Source of the DNA: Alphaproteobacteria bacterium
Lineage (GTDB): Bacteria > Pseudomonadota > Alphaproteobacteria > Rs-D84 > CACZYB01
Length of the DNA stretch: 50,225 bases
Reading direction: 5' to 3'
NCBI GenBank assembly: GCA_017938435.1
Contig: JAGBBO010000001.1
Location: 1-50,225, forward strand
Under the pieces are notes generated by a model, which saw only the letters and a program-made list of their open reading frames with translations, did no database searches and was not told where the DNA came from. Made by a program: the position numbers and the translations under genes. Of this stretch, positions 7,279 to 15,650 are shown piece by piece. How positions within the stretch are numbered: the stretch's first letter is position 1; each line of letters starts with the position of its first letter.

Positions 7279-8022
7279 ATGGAAAAAGAATCGAATCGTA
7301 TTGCAAAAGTAATTGCAAGGAGTGGCATTTGTTCTCGCCGTGATGCTGAACGAAAAATTTTGGCAGGTTTGGTGTCGGTTAATGGGAAAATTATTGAAAG
7401 CCCTGCTCTTAATGTTTCTGATAATGATGAAATTATTGTGGAGGGAAAACGAATCGATAAACCTGAAGAAACGAAACTTTTCATATACTATAAACCGAAC
7501 GGTCTTATTACTTCGCATAAGGATGGTCAGGGACGAAAAACGGTGTTCGAATCGTTGCCAAAGGAATATGGGCGACTTCTTTCTGTTGGTCGATTGGACC
7601 TAAATTCCGAGGGGTTATTGCTTCTTACAAATGATGGGGAATTTCAAAGATTTATGGAAAGTCCAGCAAATGAATTTGAAAGAGTTTATCGCGTGCGAAT
7701 CCGTGGAATTATTACCAAAGAGGACATTCAAAAACTTAAATATGGAATCACTGTTGATGGGGTGCATTATAAACGAATCGATGTGATACCAGAAAAAAAT
7801 CAGACTTCAAATTCGTGGGTTATTGTAAAACTTCACGAGGGAAAGAATCGCGAAATTCGTAAAACTATGGAAAGCCTTGGGTATCAGGTGAACCGACTTA
7901 TCCGAATTTCATACGCAGGGTTGGAGTTAAGAAATCTTGGGATTGGAGAGATTTACGAAGTAAAAATTCCGAAAAAAATCCTTGAAAAATTTAATGAATA
8001 CAAAACAAAATCCCAGAAATAA
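7279..8022 (+). CDS. rluB: Ribosomal large subunit pseudouridine synthase B
   Basis: The product is 247 residues. An N-terminal S4 RNA-binding domain (about 5-62, with ARSGICSRRDAERKI) precedes an RsuA-family catalytic domain with GRLDLNSEGLLLLTND, in which Asp107 is the catalytic aspartate. HEGKNREIRK near the C-terminus is also typical. It should isomerise a uridine in 23S rRNA; RluB is the best guess, with RluE/F-type paralogs less likely. Arg codons here are mostly CGA, unlike the ribosomal genes of the window, and the word CGAATCG occurs four times. It ends in a hairpin that overlaps the stop codon. Confidence 0.87.
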   Translation: MEKESNRIAKVIARSGICSRRDAERKILAGLVSVNGKIIESPALNVSDNDEIIVEGKRIDKPEETKLFIYYKPNGLITSHKDGQGRKTVFESLPKEYGRLLSVGRLDLNSEGLLLLTNDGEFQRFMESPANEFERVYRVRIRGIITKEDIQKLKYGITVDGVHYKRIDVIPEKNQTSNSWVIVKLHEGKNREIRKTMESLGYQVNRLIRISYAGLELRNLGIGEIYEVKIPKKILEKFNEYKTKSQK

Positions 8023-8034
8023 AATCTGGGATTT
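8008..8034 (+). terminator. Terminator-like hairpin overlapping the rluB stop codon
   Basis: AAATCCCAGA (8008-8017) pairs with TCTGGGATTT (8025-8034). The following T tract is weak (TTTATT), so termination may be incomplete. Confidence 0.6.
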
Positions 8035-8049
8035 ATTCGTTCACACATA

Positions 8050-8106
8050 AAATTCAAACAAGCGTTTGAATTTCATGCTTGACAATTTATTTTTTTTGTT
8101 TATATT
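8050..8106 (+). promoter_or_regulatory. Promoter of the gene at 8139 with a 10-bp inverted repeat abutting the -35
   Basis: AAATTCAAAC (8050-8059) and GTTTGAATTT (8064-8073) form a perfect inverted repeat around a 4-nt centre. Five bases on is a consensus -35 TTGACA (8079-8084), then 16 bp, then TATATT (8101-8106). The repeat could be an operator or a second rluB terminator without T tract. Confidence 0.6.
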
Positions 8107-8138
8107 AATACTTAATTAAACTAAAAAAAGGATAAATT

Positions 8139-8567
8139 ATGAAAAATATAAAATTAAAAAATGATTTTTTAATTACAACAAAAAGAAAAACTGGTTTTTA
8201 TTTTTTGGAAGATAAAGATGTTGAAAAAATAACTAGTAAAGTATTAAATGATGCTGGAATTGAACGTGCAAAAACTATAAAAAATGCTATACACAAAGAA
8301 AATGTTCTTTTCTATAGTAAAAAAGAAAGAAATGATTATGTTAAGAGAGTAATGAATCTTAATTATAATGCTTTATGTCCACTTGCAATTGATTCAAATA
8401 TTACAGATGTGGAGAGAAATAATGCTATGAAAACTATTAATTGCAAAGGTTGTTCTTCTGAATGCATGAATAAAAAGGAAAGTTGTTGGAGTAGATTTCT
8501 TCAAAGTGGAAGAATAATTTTAAAGAAAAACGAAATTGTTGAAAATATAATTTGTAATTCTAAATAA
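8139..8567 (+). CDS. Hypothetical protein with a C-terminal Cys cluster
   Basis: The product is 142 residues, starting at an ATG preceded by AAAAAGGATAAATT. The N-terminal two thirds are Lys-rich and probably helical. The C-terminal part carries Cys80, Cys102, Cys105, Cys109, Cys116 and Cys139; the CxxCxxxC run followed by a sixth-spaced Cys-Trp (CKGCSSECMN...SCW) could bind zinc or an iron-sulfur cluster, but I do not recognise a family. It has its own strong promoter and its own terminator, so it is a single-gene unit set between rluB and pyrG. Cytosolic; no signal peptide. Confidence 0.6.
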   Translation: MKNIKLKNDFLITTKRKTGFYFLEDKDVEKITSKVLNDAGIERAKTIKNAIHKENVLFYSKKERNDYVKRVMNLNYNALCPLAIDSNITDVERNNAMKTINCKGCSSECMNKKESCWSRFLQSGRIILKKNEIVENIICNSK

Positions 8568-8577
8568 GCTAAAAAAC

Positions 8578-8607
8578 CTCCCCACCGTTTTGATGGGGAG
8601 TTTTTTT
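8578..8607 (+). terminator. Strong Rho-independent terminator
   Basis: CTCCCCA (8578-8584) pairs with TGGGGAG (8594-8600), followed by seven T (8601-8607). It ends the gene at 8139-8567. An A run before the stem lets it also act on the convergent pyrG transcript. Confidence 0.92.
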
Positions 8608-8626
8608 GCGAATCGTTAGATTTTCT

Positions 8627-10255
8627 TTAATCCAAGCAAACCTTTACCAATGCATCAAACAATGGTGCGGCAGCAAATGGACGAGATTTGAATTCCGGAT
8701 GGAATTGTCCTGCGATAAAGAATTTATGTGCAGGAATTTCAATAATTTCTGGCAATGTTCCGTCAGGCGATTTACCACTGATTATCACACCCTTTTCCTT
8801 TAATGCTTCCTCAAACTTTATATCCATTTCGTAACGATGTCTGTGGCGTTCAAAAATCTCGGTTGCTCCACCATAAATCTTGCTTGCAAGAGAATTAGGT
8901 GCCAAAACAGATTTATATGCACCCAAACGAAGTGTGCCACCCTTTCCTGTGTTTTCATCACGAACTTCTTTTTTACCATCCTTTTCCCATTCGGTAATAA
9001 GGGAAATTATTGGTGTGCAATCTTTTGTAAACTCAGTCGAATTTGCATTTTCAATACCCAATAAATGACGAGCCATTTCAATAACGGCAACCTGCATACC
9101 TAAACAAATTCCAAGGTATGGAAGATTGTGTGTTCGTGCATATTCGGCAGCCTTTATTTTACCCTCTACCCCACGATGGCCAAATCCACCAGGAACGATA
9201 ATTCCGTTCACATCAGAAAATGTTTCAGCAATTTGCGAATCGTTCATTGCTTCCAAATCTTCGGCATTTATCCATTTTATATTTACCTTTGTTTCATTGG
9301 CAATTCCTGCGTGTTGAACCGCTTCGTTCAAAGATTTATACGCATCAGGAAAACCACAATATTTTGCAACAATACCGATTATAATATTATGTTTCCAATT
9401 ACCAAGGACATTTTTTATCTTATCCCATTTTGAAAAATCAGGTTTATTTGCAGTTGAAAGTATGCCGAAATAATTTAAAATCCTGTCATCTAAACCTTCG
9501 TTATGATATACTAATGGAATCTTATAAATATTATCAGTATCAGGAGCAGAAATTACATCCTCTGGTCTAACATTACAGAACATTGCAATTTTTCTTTTCT
9601 CGTTATCAGGGATAAGCGAATCGCTTCGACACATAATAATGTTTGGAGAAAGTCCCATTTCCAAAAGTTTACGAACTGATTGTTGTGTTGGTTTTGTTTT
9701 TACTTCGGATGCAGTCTTTATATAAGGAACCAAAGTCAAATGAATAAGCAAAACATTTTCACGACCAACTTCGTTCATAAATTGGCGAACACCCTCTAAA
9801 AATAAAACACCTTCCATATCACCAACAGTTCCACCAATTTCGTAAATAACAAAATCTTCACCATGTAAATCAGACTTAATAAAGTTTTGAACTTCGTTTG
9901 TTATATGAGGAATCGCCTGAACCGTTGCACCAAGATATTCCCCTTGTCTTTCCTTGGTTAAAACATTCCAATAAATACGACCACCTGAAATACTATCGCT
10001 TTGATGACAAGACGAATCGGTGAAACGCTCATAATGCCCCAAATCTAAATCAGTTTCTGCACCATCATCTGTCACAAAAACTTCACCGTGTTGAAAAGGT
10101 GACATAGTGCCAGGATCAACATTCAAATATGGATCCATCTTCCTTTGGCGAATCGTAAAACCACGAGCTTGTAAAAGTGAACCAATCGCCGCAGATGCGA
10201 TACCCTTTCCAAGTGATGATACAACCCCTCCTGTTATAAAAATATACTTTGTCAT
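8627..10255 (-). CDS. pyrG: CTP synthase
   Basis: The product is 542 residues, full length. It makes CTP from UTP, ATP and glutamine. The N-terminal amidoligase domain starts with TKYIFITGGVVSSLGKG (P-loop 9-18) and has the YLNVDPGTMSPFQHGEVFV segment. The C-terminal class I glutaminase domain has the nucleophile Cys384 in LGICLGMQ, plus His519 and Glu521 in QFHPEF. AAGGAG lies ahead of the ATG. The gene stands alone between small hypothetical genes rather than next to secG or eno, its common partners. Its promoter holds a perfect palindrome. Confidence 0.97.
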   Translation of the reverse strand: MTKYIFITGGVVSSLGKGIASAAIGSLLQARGFTIRQRKMDPYLNVDPGTMSPFQHGEVFVTDDGAETDLDLGHYERFTDSSCHQSDSISGGRIYWNVLTKERQGEYLGATVQAIPHITNEVQNFIKSDLHGEDFVIYEIGGTVGDMEGVLFLEGVRQFMNEVGRENVLLIHLTLVPYIKTASEVKTKPTQQSVRKLLEMGLSPNIIMCRSDSLIPDNEKRKIAMFCNVRPEDVISAPDTDNIYKIPLVYHNEGLDDRILNYFGILSTANKPDFSKWDKIKNVLGNWKHNIIIGIVAKYCGFPDAYKSLNEAVQHAGIANETKVNIKWINAEDLEAMNDSQIAETFSDVNGIIVPGGFGHRGVEGKIKAAEYARTHNLPYLGICLGMQVAVIEMARHLLGIENANSTEFTKDCTPIISLITEWEKDGKKEVRDENTGKGGTLRLGAYKSVLAPNSLASKIYGGATEIFERHRHRYEMDIKFEEALKEKGVIISGKSPDGTLPEIIEIPAHKFFIAGQFHPEFKSRPFAAAPLFDALVKVCLD

Positions 10256-10284
10256 TTGCTACTCCTTTTCTACCTTTCTAGGAT

Positions 10285-10313
10285 ATATTACCTATATAAA
10301 ATTTTATATGCAA
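10285..10313 (-). promoter_or_regulatory. pyrG promoter with a 16-bp palindrome in the spacer
   Basis: On the minus strand, -35 TTGCAT (10308-10313), 17 bp, -10 TAATAT (10285-10290), 30 nt before the pyrG start. The spacer contains the perfect palindrome ATATAAAATTTTATAT (10294-10309), a possible operator. Confidence 0.6.
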
Positions 10314-10325
10314 GAAAACTTTTTA

Positions 10326-10781
10326 TTAAAGCATATTTATATTATCTTTTGCCAAAACATTTTTTAGCATATTTAATTGTTTTGTTTTATTTCTAAATTT
10401 TGCATTTGTTTTATTTTGGGTATTTGGTAACTCAACAGACAATTTTATCACTGTACTTACAGCAAGAACTAACATATCATTTTTTAGATTTTCCATCACA
10501 ACAGGATCTGTGCAAACTTCTTCTGATTGAGCATTTTTTATTTTATCAAAATTTCGAGAAAGAATAAAAATCTTATTTTTATCAAGCATATCTATTCTTG
10601 AAATATTAACACCATAATTTGTTATCAAAACATTTCTCGCGAATCGAATTTCCGTATCTAATTCAATAATCTTACACTTGATTTGTGGGTTATTAGAAAA
10701 AATATTTTCTATTTGATTAACATCATCTGAAAAGATAAAACATTTGTATCTTTGTATCATTAAATTATCATGTATATTCAT
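10326..10781 (-). CDS. Hypothetical protein between pyrG and rplQ
   Basis: The product is 151 residues. AAGGA stands a normal distance before the ATG at 10779-10781. The sequence starts with a mixed alpha/beta region (YKCFIFSDDVNQIENIF, then KCKIIELDTEIRFARNVLI), suggestive of a small Rossmann-like or receiver-like fold, and ends in a Lys/Asn-rich tail. No catalytic motif is visible and I do not recognise a family. It lies 3' of the ribosomal-operon terminator and 5' of pyrG, same strand. It could be transcribed by readthrough past the rplQ terminator or from a promoter I could not identify. Confidence 0.55.
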   Translation of the reverse strand: MNIHDNLMIQRYKCFIFSDDVNQIENIFSNNPQIKCKIIELDTEIRFARNVLITNYGVNISRIDMLDKNKIFILSRNFDKIKNAQSEEVCTDPVVMENLKNDMLVLAVSTVIKLSVELPNTQNKTNAKFRNKTKQLNMLKNVLAKDNINML

Positions 10782-10806
10782 TTTATTTTTTCCTTTCCCC
10801 TTTAAG

Positions 10807-10832
10807 AAAAAAGCCCCCGAAGTTTCGAGGGC
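10807..10832 (-). terminator. Terminator of the S10-spc-alpha operon, after rplQ
   Basis: On the minus strand GCCCTCGAA pairs with TTCGGGGGC (10813-10832, one G-T wobble), followed by TTTTTT (complement of 10807-10812). It lies 10 nt after the rplQ stop. Confidence 0.92.
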
Positions 10833-10842
10833 GTTTCATTCT

Positions 10843-11394
10843 TTATTTTCCGATGACTTTTCTGTGAGCAGCAGCTTTTGGAGTTGCGCTGGTCTTTTTA
10901 GCTTTTACATCGGTGGATTTTACATCCTTAGTTTTTTTTGTTTCAGTTTTTACCGCTTCTTTTTTTTCAACAGGTTCTTTTTCAACTTGCTTTTTAGAAG
11001 CTACATCTTGTTTTTGACGAAGACCTTTTGCCTTTACATCTCTATCAACAAGTTCAATTATAGCCATAGGAGCGCAATCTCCATGACGCAAACCATTTTT
11101 AAGAACACGAGTATAACCACCGTTTCTTTTTTCATATCTTTTTGCTAAAACATCAAAAAGTTTTGTTACAACTTCTTCTGAACGAAGGAATGATAATGCT
11201 TGTCTTCTTGCAGCTAAAGTGTTCTTTTTTGCAACTGTAATCATTTTATCTGCAAATGAACGAAGATCTTTTGCCTTTGGAAGTGTTGTTGATATTTGTT
11301 CATGTTCAACAAGTGAACATACTAAGTTAGAAAATAATGCTTTTCTATGTGATTTTGTTCTATTAAGTTTTCTACCACTCATATTATGTCTCAT
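10843..11394 (-). CDS. rplQ: 50S ribosomal protein L17 with a long basic tail
   Basis: The product is 183 residues. Residues 1-115 are a standard L17 ([24 protein letters not shown], then the [19 protein letters not shown] end). The remaining 60-odd residues are Lys/Ala/Thr/Val-rich low complexity, far beyond the usual 120-140-residue length. L17 sits near the tunnel exit of the large subunit. GAGGT precedes the start. It is the last gene of the alpha operon, separated from the preceding gene by 79 nt that hold a small hairpin. Confidence 0.95.
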   Translation of the reverse strand: MRHNMSGRKLNRTKSHRKALFSNLVCSLVEHEQISTTLPKAKDLRSFADKMITVAKKNTLAARRQALSFLRSEEVVTKLFDVLAKRYEKRNGGYTRVLKNGLRHGDCAPMAIIELVDRDVKAKGLRQKQDVASKKQVEKEPVEKKEAVKTETKKTKDVKSTDVKAKKTSATPKAAAHRKVIGK

Positions 11395-11415
11395 TTTAGA
11401 CCTCTTTAGCTTGTA

Positions 11416-11432
11416 GTGTTGACTGGCAACAC
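11416..11432 (-). other. Short hairpin in the leader between the 63-residue gene and rplQ
   Basis: GTGTTG and CAACAC (11416-11421 and 11427-11432) pair perfectly around a 5-nt loop, directly upstream of the rplQ ribosome-binding site. No T tract follows. It could tune rplQ translation; this is inference. Confidence 0.35.
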
Positions 11433-11473
11433 GGATTAAATTTTATATTATCGAATCGCTTCTAATAATACTT

Positions 11474-11665
11474 TTACTTTTTACTTGCACCCTCTTTTAA
11501 CATATCGGCACTAAGTAAGGCATGAGTTCCACCGATTGCTTTATCAGCCAAAGATTTCGCACCTGCCATAAAGTAACCATTCATAACAGCAGCAAGAAGC
11601 AAACATGCGAATATAACTTTTAATATAGTCCACCAAATGCTTGCTTCTTTTTTCTTTTCTGCCAT
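11474..11665 (-). CDS. Small single-pass membrane protein in the alpha operon, function unknown
   Basis: The product is 63 residues. After a charged start (MAEKKKEAS), residues 10-35 (IWWTILKVIFACLLLAAVMNGYFMAG) form one membrane helix, followed by a short soluble tail ending in Lys. It is placed 13 nt after rpoA and before rplQ, where these two genes are normally adjacent. TAGGTAG is a weak ribosome-binding site. It does not look like SecE or another known small Sec component. The tight spacing and the Ala/Lys-rich composition, like that of neighbouring genes, argue that it is a real cotranscribed gene. Confidence 0.65.
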   Translation of the reverse strand: MAEKKKEASIWWTILKVIFACLLLAAVMNGYFMAGAKSLADKAIGGTHALLSADMLKEGASKK

Positions 11666-11678
11666 GAATAACTACCTA

Positions 11679-12698
11679 TTATTTATATGGATTTTCAAAT
11701 TTCTTTGAAAGTTCCTCAATGTTCTCTGGTGGCCAACCTTGAACATCCATGCCAAGGTAAAGTCCCATAAGACCAAGTTGTTCTTTTATTTCATTTAAAG
11801 ACTTTCTACCAAAGTTTGGTGTCTTTAACATATCATTTTCTGTCTTTTGAACAAGTTCACCAATATATGTAATATTGTCGTTCTTTAAACAATTATTTGC
11901 ACGAACAGAAAGTTCAAGTTCATCAACCTTTTTAAGTAATACTTTGTTGAATGGAAGTTCTTCTTCAACTTCTTCTTTCTTAACAACTTCTGGATCTTCA
12001 AAGTTAATGAATAGACCAAGTTGATCAACCAAAATTCTTGCGGATAATGCAAGAGCATCTTCTGGTTTAACAGAACCATCTGTCTTGATTGTCATCAAAA
12101 GTTTATCATAATCAGTTTTTTGACCAACACGAGCTTGTTCAACATTTGAAGCTACATTAAGAACTGGAGAGAAAATAGAATCAACAGCGATGTAACCAAT
12201 TGGCATATCAGGTTTTTTATTTTCTTCAGCGGTTCTATAACCTTTTCCATTTTCAACAAAAAGTTCCATATCCAAGTTTGCTGTGCTATCAAGATGACAT
12301 AATACCAAATCCTTATTGATAACTTCAACATCACCAGCTGTTTCAATCATACCAGCAGTTACGACTTGAGCACCAGAAACTTTTAATGTCATTTTCTTTG
12401 GATGTTCAACTTCTGATTTTAACACAATTTGTTTTATATTTAAAACCAAATCAATAACATCTTCCTTTACACCTGGAATAGAACCAAATTCATGCAAAAC
12501 ACCATCAATTTTGATCCCAACAACAGCAGTTCCTTGGAGAGAAGATAAAAGAACACGACGAAGTGCAGTTCCCAATGTCAAACCAAAACCTTTTTCCAAA
12601 GGTTCAGCAACAAGAGTTGCAACATTTTTATTAGCATCTTCTTTTTCTATTACAACTTTTTCTGGTTTTATAAGTTCTAGCCAATTATTTTGTATCAA
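11679..12698 (-). CDS. rpoA: RNA polymerase alpha subunit
   Basis: The product is 339 residues. The frame has no ATG at its head. A GTG at 12710 is possible, but the TTG at 12696-12698 gives [14 protein letters not shown], the usual alphaproteobacterial N-terminus, and has GGGGG (12703-12707) about five bases before it; I choose the TTG. The assembly domain (to about residue 235) includes [20 protein letters not shown]. The C-terminal domain has the [24 protein letters not shown]/regulator-binding helix, then [14 protein letters not shown]. It scaffolds RNA polymerase assembly and contacts UP elements and activators. Confidence 0.96.
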   Translation of the reverse strand: MIQNNWLELIKPEKVVIEKEDANKNVATLVAEPLEKGFGLTLGTALRRVLLSSLQGTAVVGIKIDGVLHEFGSIPGVKEDVIDLVLNIKQIVLKSEVEHPKKMTLKVSGAQVVTAGMIETAGDVEVINKDLVLCHLDSTANLDMELFVENGKGYRTAEENKKPDMPIGYIAVDSIFSPVLNVASNVEQARVGQKTDYDKLLMTIKTDGSVKPEDALALSARILVDQLGLFINFEDPEVVKKEEVEEELPFNKVLLKKVDELELSVRANNCLKNDNITYIGELVQKTENDMLKTPNFGRKSLNEIKEQLGLMGLYLGMDVQGWPPENIEELSKKFENPYK

Positions 12699-12737
12699 TT
12701 TTGCCCCCACTTCATATGGTTAAAATTTAATTAAAGA

Positions 12738-13124
12738 CTATACACGTCTTGGTTTCTTTGCACGACATCCGTTGTGTGGAATCTTTGTAATATCAGTAAT
12801 ACCGTTAATTGTAATACCCAATGATTGCAATGTTCTTACTGCTGATTCACGACCAGAACCAGGACCTTCTAATTTAACATCAAGATAACGGATTCCGTTT
12901 TCCATTGCTTTTCTTCCCGCATTTTCAGCTGTTACTTGTGCAGCATATGGTGTTGATTTTTTTGCACCATTAAAATTATTTGCACCAGCAGTTGACCAAG
13001 AAATAACATTACCTTGCATATCTGTAATTGTGATTCTTGTGTTATTAAAAGTAGCAAGAATATAAGCAATACCATTAGAGATATTCTTTTTTTCTTTTTT
13101 CTTTGTTGAAACAATATTAGCCAT
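12738..13124 (-). CDS. rpsK: 30S ribosomal protein S11
   Basis: The product is 128 residues, standard length. [18 protein letters not shown], then [14 protein letters not shown] and the basic end [12 protein letters not shown] are the S11 signatures. It binds 16S rRNA in the platform near the E site. In the alpha operon, 16 nt after rpsM and upstream of rpoA. Confidence 0.97.
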   Translation of the reverse strand: MANIVSTKKKEKKNISNGIAYILATFNNTRITITDMQGNVISWSTAGANNFNGAKKSTPYAAQVTAENAGRKAMENGIRYLDVKLEGPGSGRESAVRTLQSLGITINGITDITKIPHNGCRAKKPRRV

Positions 13125-13140
13125 TTTTAATTTCCTTTAA

Positions 13141-13518
13141 TTATTTTGTAACTTTTTTCTTTCCTGCAACAGGAATTGCCTTACCTTTTCTTGTTCTGGC
13201 ATTAGTTTTTGTTCTTTGTCCATGAACAGGAAGTTTTTTGGTATGACGAATACCTCTATAACATCTCATATCTTGAAGTCTTTTTATATTCATAGAAACT
13301 TCACGACGTTTATCACCTTCTACAGAGAAATTTTTATCAATGTATTCGCGAATTTTAAATACTTCATCATCTGTAAGTTGATGAACACGAACACTTGGTT
13401 TAATTTTTAATGCAGTACAGATTTTTTCTGCAGTTGCTGGACCTATTCCATAGATATAAGTCAAAGCAATATTAACACATTTTTCGGTGGGTATATTAAC
13501 ACCTGCTATACGAGCCAA
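13141..13518 (-). CDS. rpsM: 30S ribosomal protein S13
   Basis: The product is 125 residues. [26 protein letters not shown] and the C-terminal [25 protein letters not shown] are diagnostic. S13 lies in the small-subunit head and contacts the P-site tRNA and the 50S bridge. It follows adk after a 96-nt gap with its own promoter, so it starts a second transcription unit inside the cluster. AAGGAGAATT is the ribosome-binding site. Confidence 0.97.
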   Translation of the reverse strand: MARIAGVNIPTEKCVNIALTYIYGIGPATAEKICTALKIKPSVRVHQLTDDEVFKIREYIDKNFSVEGDKRREVSMNIKRLQDMRCYRGIRHTKKLPVHGQRTKTNARTRKGKAIPVAGKKKVTK

Positions 13519-13578
13519 AGTAATTCTCCTTGTTTATATTTTCTTTGTTATTGTTCATTTTACATCAAAAGATGTATA

Positions 13579-13607
13579 TATATTAAGCATATTTTTCAAT
13601 ATGTCAA
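13579..13607 (-). promoter_or_regulatory. Internal promoter for rpsM-rpsK-rpoA-rplQ
   Basis: On the minus strand, consensus -35 TTGACA (13602-13607) and -10 AATATA (13579-13584) at 17 bp, or TAATAT at 16 bp, in the 96-nt gap after adk. Confidence 0.65.
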
Positions 13608-13614
13608 TATTTTT

Positions 13615-14268
13615 TTAAAATAAAGCCTCCTCTAATTTCTTAGTTACCTCTTCTATTGAAAGGTCGGTTGCATTTATTTCTAAAAACTTATTTTCTTTTT
13701 TATAAAACTCAACTATAGGTTCAACTTCAGAATAATAATGTTGAAGTCTTGTTTTAATAATTTCAGGTTTATCATCATTTCTTCTTATAAAATCATGAGA
13801 ACCACAATTATCACAAACACCCTCTACTTTCGTTTTATTAAATTCGTCATGATAGTTTTGTCCACACTTTGCACAAGTAAAACGGCCAGAAATACGACGA
13901 ATAATAGCCTCTTCTGGAATTTCTATCATAACAGCATCATCAAGTTCGATACCTAATTCTGACAATATATCATTCAAAGCATAAACCTGATTGATTGTTC
14001 GTGGATAACCATCCAAAATAAATCCATTTGATAAATCAATTTTTCCAAGCATATCCTTAACAATTTCATTTGTTAAAGTATCAGGAACAAGAAATCCGCT
14101 ATCTATAATATTTTTTACTTTTATACCAAGTTCACTTCCAGAACTTATCGCATCACGGAAAATTTGACCAGTCGAAAGGTGGAGCAAACCATACTTCTTT
14201 GAAATTATTTCAGCTTGAGTTCCTTTTCCTGCGGCAATTGGACCAATAAATGTGAAATACTTTTTCAT
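13615..14268 (-). CDS. adk: Adenylate kinase, long type with zinc-binding LID
   Basis: The product is 217 residues. It interconverts AMP, ADP and ATP. The P-loop is GPIAAGKGT (9-17), slightly off the usual GPPGAGKGT. DGYPRT (86-91) binds AMP. The LID domain carries Cys132, Cys135, Cys152 and Cys155, a four-Cys zinc site. Gene order secY-adk-rpsM is the standard one. The start lies 3 nt after the secY stop, with GAGGTAG overlapping the secY end. Confidence 0.96.
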   Translation of the reverse strand: MKKYFTFIGPIAAGKGTQAEIISKKYGLLHLSTGQIFRDAISSGSELGIKVKNIIDSGFLVPDTLTNEIVKDMLGKIDLSNGFILDGYPRTINQVYALNDILSELGIELDDAVMIEIPEEAIIRRISGRFTCAKCGQNYHDEFNKTKVEGVCDNCGSHDFIRRNDDKPEIIKTRLQHYYSEVEPIVEFYKKENKFLEINATDLSIEEVTKKLEEALF

Positions 14269-14271
14269 AAA

Positions 14272-15624
14272 CTACCTCACAAATCTTCTTTTCATTTTAC
14301 CAGAAGTATTTTTCAAAATACCCTGATATTGATTTGAAATTAAATATGATTGAATTTGAGCAACTGTTTCTGTAATAACATTACATACAATTAACAATGT
14401 TGTTCCACCAAGATAAAATGGCACATTAAATTTATTTATTAAGAAATCAGGTAGCAAACACAATACAACCAAATAAATAGATCCAATAACAGTAATTCTT
14501 GTTAAAACATAATCCAAATATTCAGCAGTTGCCCTTCCTGGTCTTATACCTGGAATAAATCCACCATAATTCTTTAAATTTTCAGCTGTTTCTTCAGGAT
14601 TGAATTGAATAGCTGTATAGAAGAATGAGAAAAACACAATAAGTGCAGCATATATAACAAAGTAAACTGGACTTTGTCTATTAAGTTGAGCCGCAATAAA
14701 TTGCAACCATTCTGGAGATTTATCAGAAATAAACGATGCAAGCATTGCAGGAATTGCCAAAATTGAACCAGCAAAAATTGGAGGAATAACACCAGCTGTA
14801 TTTAATTTTAAAGGCAAGTGTGAAGATGATGCAGATGACATCATTGCAGTTTGCTTTGGATAATGAATCATTATTCTTCTTTGTGCTTGTTCCATAAAAA
14901 CAACAAACAAAATAACAGCAGCTAATAATATAAGTAAAATAACCATAACCAATGGTTGAATTTGACCAACTTTACCAAGTTCAATAGTTTTTACAACAGC
15001 AGATGGTAAATTTGCAATAATACCAACAAAAATGATAAGAGAAGTTCCTTGACCAACACCACGAGATGTGATTTGTTCACCAAACCACATAACAAGCATT
15101 GTTCCCCCAAGAAGACTTACCATCGTAGAAAATCTAAAAAACATTCCTGGATTTATAACGGCAGAAACACCATCACTTCCCGATAAATGTTCAAGACCAA
15201 CAGCTATACCATAAGCCTGTATCATACAAATAAACACTGTTAAATAACGAGTGTATTGATTCATTTTTTCATAACCACTCTCACCTTCTTTTTTAAGTTC
15301 CATCATTGATGGTGTAATACTTGCAAGAAGCGAAATTATAATAGATGCAGAAATGTATGGCATAATATTCAATGCAAAAATAGTCATTCTTGAAAGAGAA
15401 CCACCAGTAAATACATCGAACATACTTAAAATACCACCATTAGACTGACTGTTGAAAAATGATTTTACAACAGAAGCATCAATCCCAGGAAGTGGAATAA
15501 ATGAACCCAATCTGTAAATAACAAGAATAAGTAGGGTGAAAAACAACCTGTGTTTTAAATCTGTTGCCTTCTTAAAATCATCAAAAGTAATATTTGATGC
15601 AAGTTTTTCTGCCAAAGATACCAT
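14272..15624 (-). CDS. secY: Preprotein translocase subunit SecY
   Basis: The product is 450 residues. I start at the ATG at 15622-15624 (AAGGGG upstream); a GTG two codons earlier is part of the ribosome-binding region. Ten membrane helices form the Sec channel. Visible landmarks are the plug region LPGIDAS, GIMPYISASIIISLLAS-type TM2 (here NIMPYISASI), and the cytosolic loop GIRPGRATAEYLDYVLTRIT. It exports and inserts proteins with SecE/SecG. Last gene of the spc part, followed by adk. Confidence 0.97.
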   Translation of the reverse strand: MVSLAEKLASNITFDDFKKATDLKHRLFFTLLILVIYRLGSFIPLPGIDASVVKSFFNSQSNGGILSMFDVFTGGSLSRMTIFALNIMPYISASIIISLLASITPSMMELKKEGESGYEKMNQYTRYLTVFICMIQAYGIAVGLEHLSGSDGVSAVINPGMFFRFSTMVSLLGGTMLVMWFGEQITSRGVGQGTSLIIFVGIIANLPSAVVKTIELGKVGQIQPLVMVILLILLAAVILFVVFMEQAQRRIMIHYPKQTAMMSSASSSHLPLKLNTAGVIPPIFAGSILAIPAMLASFISDKSPEWLQFIAAQLNRQSPVYFVIYAALIVFFSFFYTAIQFNPEETAENLKNYGGFIPGIRPGRATAEYLDYVLTRITVIGSIYLVVLCLLPDFLINKFNVPFYLGGTTLLIVCNVITETVAQIQSYLISNQYQGILKNTSGKMKRRFVR

Positions 15625-15650
15625 AGTCACCCCTTACTTATTCTTTATAA

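Noticed and set aside
10744-11148. Phe/Ser-rich plus-strand frame of 134 codons
   Set aside because: Shadow of the Lys-rich tail of L17 and of its terminator.
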